The notes beneath the pieces are model-generated. The model was not told the origin of the DNA. It searched no databases and saw only the letters and a list, made by a program, of their open reading frames with translations. The position numbers and the translations under genes were made by a program. A stretch of 64,000 nucleotides of DNA, taken from positions 37,178 to 101,177 of the forward strand of contig NZ_JARKNA010000020.1 of the NCBI RefSeq assembly GCF_029360765.1. Reading direction: 5' to 3'. Source of the DNA: Terrimonas pollutisoli. GTDB lineage: Bacteria; Bacteroidota; Bacteroidia; Chitinophagales; Chitinophagaceae. Positions 61,501-64,000 of the stretch are shown here, piece after piece (the stretch's first letter is position 1; each line of letters opens with the position of its first letter).

Positions 61501-62013
61501 GATAAAAAAGACAATAAAGAAAAATATCAAACTGCTATTGAAACTACCGCTACCACGTTAGGTGCTATGACAACTGCTTCTGATTTGACCATTAAGGGTG
61601 CCAATAATTTGCAACAATTAGTAAATAAACTTACTGGAACAAAGTACCAAATTATCAACTTGGGTGAGTATAAATTAATTAAAGGTTTTACTGTTGATGC
61701 TTTAGGACGTAGGGTTGCTATTGTCGGTGTGATGCTTTCTGCGGCGGACATTGCTAATAATGGCTTAAACTGGAAAAATGGCACTGATGCAACTATGGGT
61801 GGAGTGGCCTTTATTCCTGGAGTAGGTTGGGCGCTTGGGGCTGCCTATTTCCTTGCTGACCCAATTGTTAAAAGTGCTACTGGGAAAGGTATTGGTGAAC
61901 ATGTGGGAGATGCAACAAATAAATCGGTAAACTTTGTTTCATCGCTATGGAATAACCTTGTTTCAGGTTTGGCAAGTTGGGAAACTGCACTTAGAAGAGG
62001 TTGGTCATACTAA
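55567..62013 (+). CDS. Ig-repeat / DUF6443 / RHS-core polymorphic toxin
   Basis: A 2148-residue protein from the ATG at 55567. Signal peptide (about 20-45, ending SVQGQ); a short linker; six Ig-like modules (about 160-730) of which four have exactly 95 residues; DUF6443 (about 748-880, TFVKPAITD..YFDGLGRSIQSVEKSATPAGND..YDEYGRVAQKYLPY); YD/RHS repeats (about 900-1825); and the RHS core (YYPFGLVQQGISSKALAF...GARMYDPQIGRWNHIDPL) ending at FIDPDGM (about 1918-1923), the usual cleavage region. The 225-residue tip has a D/K-rich linker and a Gly-rich hydrophobic hairpin (VAIVGVMLSAADIANNGL, FIPGVGWALGAAYFLAD), which suggests a membrane-acting toxin. A palindromic element (59377-59407) is inserted in frame. 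Confidence 0.85.
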   Translation: MNYTNQTLHQRLVLSACIKPALIRIIAVLLLAVSFVMSVQGQSDTTEKRVVVDKSKNKNTAKTQEQQQAQAMLLPPPDGCTLNGLTSVTGGNTYTYLLICSEGQIADYWGVTGGTIIDVYSDEITIQWCSTGCGSGSVSAYSDATGLLVTKNVTISSPPGLSGGTISNSSQSISYNATPAQLNASVATGGSCSGAYSYQWQKAAVIDDPYTDIAGATGQNYQPPALTTTTYYRRKVTCSSSTAYTNIATITVTIPPLSGGNITSGNQTITYNTIPATITASVATNGNCGTSYVYQWQSSTDNITFTDEAGATGQNFSFSTAQTQTKYYRRRTTCSSETAYTGVVTITVAAALNGGAITSSNQTITYNTTPAIINASAASGGNCGSSYSYQWQSSTDNVNFTDIGGATAQNLSFSSAETQTKYYRRKTTCGIETQYTGSITVTVAAQLNGGSITSANQTITYNSIPATVIASVATNGNCGTSYAYQWQSSTDNITFTNISGATAQNLAFTVAQTQTKYYRRKTTCSSETQYTGTITITVAAQLNGGSITSTDQSVAYNGVPTVINATVASGGNCSGSYTYQWQSSTNNITYSNISGATAQNLTLTAQTQTKYYRRRTICSSETQYTGTVQVIVAFNAGCLNGSQSIQPGGAVAAFTISSLGGGTCQATYTYQWEQSGDEMSWAVISGATGSTYTPASPAKTTYYRVKISCATENGYTNPVSIKVKTAVTTIVPDGSAAGSSQTAVAMPSYAAGTDANNMNYVRVRTFVKPAITDIATANAQTDKYDVSQATEYFDGLGRSIQSVEKSATPAGNDMISTTWYDEYGRVAQKYLPYTDNLATGNFRLDPATQQPVFYNSYLNNTEGFYYSKTLYEASPLNRVLKETAPGKSWTGNDQGVRVEQRTNRSCEDVRIWTIASAIASVPQMAGLYKAGELYVTVTTDEHENKVIEYKDKEGQVILKKVQVSDILQDGHTGWLCTYYVYDDLNQLRYVLPPKAVEWLASNSWNLANTTIQNELCFRYEYDARKRMIIKKVPGAGEVWMVYDARDRLVMTQDAKLRGQATKQWLVTEYDQLNRPLRTKLWNDANTRVYHEPLAYSSTSYPAATSGYELLTETYYDDYSYVGAKSYDNSYNSQLQAGNNRYAETNPTTKSQLTRGMVTGTKTKVLGTASQYLITSTFYDDKGRVIQMQADNASGGVDITTNQYDFSGKVLSNVLRHQKSGAGALTVTLLTKMEYDHAARVMNIKKVINGGAEKLVAQNSYDELGQLKTKTLSPTGGAGGGPLETLDYKYNIRGWLAGINRGYANPVYTSEATAQANRWFGMELNYDFGFGKNQLTGNISGIKWKSNGDDEQRAYGFDYDNVNRLLKADFTQNNSGWNTSAGVDFSIKMGDGISATIAYDANGNIKRMQQWGLKITGSAQVDDMVYSYYANTNKLQAVTEQGTGTTDHKLGDFTDKNITATDYGYDVNGNMVTDLNKKLNGTAALTVTSGGAISYNYLNLPQTINAKKDDNTVKGTITYTYDAAGNKLKKVTVDNTVVPAKTTTTEYINGFIYENDKLQFTAQEEGRIRAVYDAAGTTLTGFVFDYFIKDHLGNVRMVLTEETKPASVYQATMETASRANETQLFTQIPETESPKPAGFDSDGNNQMVSKLFNSGTTDKRVGPGVVLKVMAGDKFKALTQGWYLPGADPATPSGASSIVSNLVSAFSGGIPSGASHTGTQVSGSGVLNVPVGDFVTYQGTQTAGARPKAYLNWIILDDEQFKLVAGNYGTVQIPEITGTMGKQVMQANNGGDIEVKKNGYLYVYVSNESQGSVYFDDIRVEHTRGSLIEETHYYPFGLVQQGISSKALAFGGVDNKYKYNGKEEQRKEFSDGSGLEWTDYGARMYDPQIGRWNHIDPLCELYRRHSPYVYAVNNPLRFIDPDGMKVIETNEGTTYTEEDAVNAFKAMFGSQEQSENDEDGEGGGDGDDKKKKKDDKKADDKKDNKEKYQTAIETTATTLGAMTTASDLTIKGANNLQQLVNKLTGTKYQIINLGEYKLIKGFTVDALGRRVAIVGVMLSAADIANNGLNWKNGTDATMGGVAFIPGVGWALGAAYFLADPIVKSATGKGIGEHVGDATNKSVNFVSSLWNNLVSGLASWETALRRGWSY
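56047..57471 (+). repeat. Tandem Ig-like modules of about 285 bases in the RHS gene
   Basis: Modules start at 56047, 56335, 56620, 56905 and 57190; those starting at 56335, 56620 and 56905 are each exactly 285 bases (95 codons), the first is 288 and the fifth 282. A sixth, diverged module follows. Each has LNGGxITSxNQTITYN at the start and QTQTKYYRRKTTC near the end, with two conserved cysteines. Similar DNA between neighbours implies recent duplication. Confidence 0.85.
59377..59407 (+). repeat. Palindromic element inside the RHS gene
   Basis: CTCT, core CCCCC-ACC-GGGGG, then AGCCGGAGGGGGCC. It is read as LSPTGGAGGGP between repeat segments LKTKT and LETLDYKYNIRGWL. It is GC-rich compared with the rest and resembles the palindromic elements in holB and at radA. 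Confidence 0.5.
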
Positions 62014-62040
62014 CAGAGAAGTAAAATAAATTTCACTACA

Positions 62041-62427
62041 ATGATATTCTTCGACTTTTTATACTATTTGATTTATAAAATCTATGCAGGCTACAAAGAA
62101 AAAGGGGCTGAATCAACTTCAGCTGGGATTATAGGGGGATTTCAAGCAATTAATGTGCTTACTATAATTATGCTGATACAATCCATGGATAAGCAAAAAA
62201 CAAGGATTAACAACCTTGTAGTTATTGTCTTGTTTATAATTTTTCAAGTCTATACTTATATAAGATATGTATATCGAGAGAATCATTCTGTCAGTGCGAT
62301 AGAAAGCAAATGGTTAAAAAGGACAGAATCGTCAAGAAAACGAGTAGGATTTTTTCTTTTCCTTTACGGAGCTATAAGTATAGTTAGTTGCTTTGGGTTA
62401 GCTATATATATAGGTACCAAAAAGTAA
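62041..62427 (+). CDS. Three-helix membrane protein, candidate immunity protein
   Basis: A 128-residue protein with three predicted membrane helices (about 35-50 AINVLTIIMLIQSM, 55-78 INNLVVIVLFIIFQVYTYI, 103-125 VGFFLFLYGAISIVSCFGLAIYIG) and basic loops. It starts 27 bases after the RHS toxin gene. The DNA is clearly more AT-rich than the toxin gene. A small membrane protein directly behind a toxin with a hydrophobic tip is the expected position and type for an immunity protein. I do not recognise the family, so this is an inference from context. Confidence 0.6.
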   Translation: MIFFDFLYYLIYKIYAGYKEKGAESTSAGIIGGFQAINVLTIIMLIQSMDKQKTRINNLVVIVLFIIFQVYTYIRYVYRENHSVSAIESKWLKRTESSRKRVGFFLFLYGAISIVSCFGLAIYIGTKK

Positions 62428-62443
62428 CCAACGTTAGTCTAAG

Positions 62444-62581
62444 CCCCCGTTGAACTTAGTTTGTCCTGCGACGAGAAGTTATAAAAATAAAAAATGCTGA
62501 ATGTTTATGCGGAGATTCTATCCCTCGTTGTCATTAGTTTGTTCTGCATCGAGAAGTTGAAAAATAAAAAAAATGCTGAAT
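62444..62581 (+). repeat. Direct repeat of about 60 bases before the orphan RHS cassette
   Basis: Two imperfect copies (62444-62502 and 62521-62581) share CGTTG, AGTTTGTYCTGC, CGAGAAGTT and a closing AAAAATGCTGAAT. The ATG of the second copy starts the orphan cassette. That of the first opens a 29-codon frame that ends at once. The first may be the remains of another cassette start. Confidence 0.65.
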
Positions 62582-63469
62582 AGACTCGGGCCTCCGTTCG
62601 GGTTAGTGATGAGTGGGATATCAAGCAAAGCTGCTGGTGGCACTCAAAATAGATTAAAGTATAATGGCAAGGAAGAACAACGGCAAGAGTTTAGTGATGG
62701 AAGTGGTTTAGAGTGGACAGATTACGGAGCAAGAATGTATGATAACCAAATTGGAAGATGGCATACACAAGACCCATTGCAGGAAGATGAATACTGGAGT
62801 GAGTTTGACAAAGGGTATAAACAAGAGTTAGAAAATGAAGGATACGAAGCAAGTGAAGATGATATTGAGGCAGGAAGAAAAAATGCGGGCATACTTACAA
62901 TACTAAGCCCACGAAGTGCAATAACTGCCGAAAATTCTGCGATACATTATAATGAAAGCCCTTATGCTTATGTGGGCAATAATCCTATAAATTTTATTGA
63001 TCCATTCGGGTTAGACACTGCGAAAGGAAAGTCATTACCTCCTGTAACAGTTACTGGAACGAGAAAGAGCCCTATTAATCCATGGGGACCAGGATTAATA
63101 CTTTTAGGGCAACCTTTAGACTTTTTGAAACCTAGCGGAGTTGCAGGTTCAAAACCTGGTTCATCTATTGCATCGTGGGGCTTATCAAAAGTGTTTCCTC
63201 AAAAAAGTCCATTATTAAAACAAACTACTCGTAAGGTAGTTGCAGTGGTTGCAGGCAAGCAAGCTGCAAAAAAGGTTGGAACTGCTGTAGTAGGTAGATT
63301 TTTAGGGCGGTTAGTTCCATATGCCGGTTGGGCATTATTAGGGAAAGATATTTATGATAATAGAAAAGATATAGGCGGGGCAGTAAAGGAATGGGCTGGT
63401 GGTACAGATGCAAAATGGATGTATAATGCAGATGGTTCTAAAAAAGAGGAATACATGATAATGAAGTAG
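62573..63469 (+). CDS. Orphan RHS-core C-terminal toxin cassette
   Basis: A 298-residue protein without signal peptide or shell. After seven leading residues it matches the parent RHS protein from the PFGL motif on: GISSKA, RLKYNGKEEQRQEFSDGSGLEWTDYGARMYDNQIGRWHTQDPL. Then comes an insertion, YAYVGNNPINFIDPFGL (cleavage region, about 141-147), and a tip of its own (about 148-298) containing LPPVTVTGTRKS and a Gly-rich hydrophobic stretch VGRFLGRLVPYAGWALLGKDIYDN. This is the structure of a displaced RHS tip that can recombine into the main gene upstream. The tip differs from that of the parent. It is followed by an ACP-like gene, its probable partner. Confidence 0.78.
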   Translation: MLNRLGPPFGLVMSGISSKAAGGTQNRLKYNGKEEQRQEFSDGSGLEWTDYGARMYDNQIGRWHTQDPLQEDEYWSEFDKGYKQELENEGYEASEDDIEAGRKNAGILTILSPRSAITAENSAIHYNESPYAYVGNNPINFIDPFGLDTAKGKSLPPVTVTGTRKSPINPWGPGLILLGQPLDFLKPSGVAGSKPGSSIASWGLSKVFPQKSPLLKQTTRKVVAVVAGKQAAKKVGTAVVGRFLGRLVPYAGWALLGKDIYDNRKDIGGAVKEWAGGTDAKWMYNADGSKKEEYMIMK

Positions 63470-63513
63470 ATATTTTTTGGTTCTTAATGTATTTATAATT
63501 TAAAACTGAAAAA

Positions 63514-63852
63514 GTGAATAATGAAATTTTTGATAGGTTAAAAAGATTTACAATTAAGCAGGCTGCTGTAACAGAAAAGGAAGTCACAGAAAATGCAGGG
63601 CTTGAAAATGATTTAGGCGTTAGTGGTGATGATGCTGTAGAATTTATTATAGCCTTTGGTAAAGAGTTTAATGTAGATGTATCAAAATTTATGGCAGCAG
63701 ATTATTTTAGTCCTGAAGGTGACTCTATACTACCTGCTTTCATAAGAATGGTTACAGGCAAGAAGCATCCGAAGCAAAAGGAGTTAACAATAAAACATCT
63801 TGAAAAAGCAATAATAGCCGGTCGCTTAGATGAGGAAGTAATAAACAGTTAA
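63514..63852 (+). CDS. DUF1493-like, ACP-fold protein; candidate immunity protein
   Basis: A 112-residue protein from the GTG at 63514. The segment ENAGLENDLGVSGDDAVEFIIAFGKEFNVDVSKFM aligns in pattern with acyl carrier proteins (DLGxDSLDTVEL), but the phosphopantetheine Ser is replaced (GVSGDDA). This matches the DUF1493 type of small proteins, which I associate with polymorphic toxin loci. It starts 44 bases after the orphan RHS cassette and so is the candidate immunity protein for that tip. The DNA is AT-rich. The role is an inference from position. Confidence 0.6.
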   Translation: MNNEIFDRLKRFTIKQAAVTEKEVTENAGLENDLGVSGDDAVEFIIAFGKEFNVDVSKFMAADYFSPEGDSILPAFIRMVTGKKHPKQKELTIKHLEKAIIAGRLDEEVINS

Positions 63853-63950
63853 CACCAACTATAACTTATAAAGTGTAATAGTTAGTATTTAATCCGACAG
63901 TTGAGGATTTTTTCTTTTCAGTTTTATAGGGTCAGGATATAAAAGTTTAG

Positions 63951-63986
63951 GCTGCTGGAGTTAAGTTGTTCAGCAGTTTTTGTTTT
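63951..63986 (+). terminator. Rho-independent terminator after the orphan toxin/immunity pair
   Basis: CTGCTG-GA and TT-CAGCAG form an 8-bp stem (one G-T pair) with a 9-base loop (63952-63976), followed by a T-rich run. The 98 bases before it are AT-rich and hold no gene. Confidence 0.75.
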
Positions 63987-64000
63987 GCTAAGGTAATAGA

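Noticed and set aside
1..64000. tRNA, rRNA, tmRNA and insertion sequences
   Set aside because: No cloverleaf-like sequence, rRNA segment, transposase gene or IS-type terminal repeats could be found by reading the spacers.

Overview
The window looks like a chromosomal stretch of a Bacteroidota bacterium, most likely family Chitinophagaceae. The grounds are a gliding-motility lipoprotein (GldH), a SusC/SusD pair, a type IX secretion C-terminal signal, the tiny Bacteroidota AURKAIP1/COX24-type ribosomal protein, BatD, a DUF6443/RHS operon, and start codons with no purine-rich ribosome binding sites. No rRNA, tRNA or CRISPR array was seen, and there is no intact transposase.

Layout. 1-4.4 kb: 3' end of a BatD gene, then a leftward gldH / histidine kinase / response regulator cluster and yicC. 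4.4-11 kb: a 700-base spacer, an LpxD-type acyltransferase, a CarboxypepD-regulatory-domain protein, an SDR, a 3-hydroxybutyryl-CoA dehydrogenase, an ORF6N protein and pheS. 11-21 kb: an arginase-fold protein with half of its metal site missing, a PIN protein, a Gfo/Idh/MocA oxidoreductase, a DacB-type lipoprotein, a small barrel protein, mutL and a GH3 / serine-hydrolase fusion. 20.8-26 kb: a broken PKD-type lipoprotein gene, a SUKH protein, small hypotheticals, ricT and holB. 26-37 kb: a 1535-residue secreted LTD/EEP nuclease-like protein with a T9SS tail, an antitoxin with a dead ParE/RelE partner, glutathione peroxidase, a beta-helix lipoprotein, comF, radA and a YugP-type metallopeptidase. 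37-49 kb: susC/susD, an M14 peptidase, rng, the COX24-type gene, a TPR gene, an HU gene and mutY. 50-64 kb: an RHS operon (coiled-coil barrel protein, SpvB/YD-like protein, 2148-residue Ig-repeat/DUF6443/RHS protein with a membrane-active-looking tip), a three-helix membrane protein that may be its immunity protein, and a displaced orphan RHS tip cassette with its own ACP-like partner.

The least expected signal is a set of small repeat families that cut across genes. (1) Arrays of 3-6 degenerate heptanucleotide units, each array with a different unit, sit inside gldH, pheS, dacB, mutL and holB, mostly in linkers or signal peptides, and in a few spacers. (2) Palindromic elements with a variable core, and flanks like CCCTCTAAAT and GAGACTT, overlap or abut the stop codons of lpxD, radA, rng and the gene ending at 6133, and also lie inside holB and the RHS gene. 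(3) A 15-base motif followed directly by a hairpin of unrelated sequence occurs twice, each time in a divergent spacer. The RHS toxin region and these repeats are the best places to look for something undescribed.
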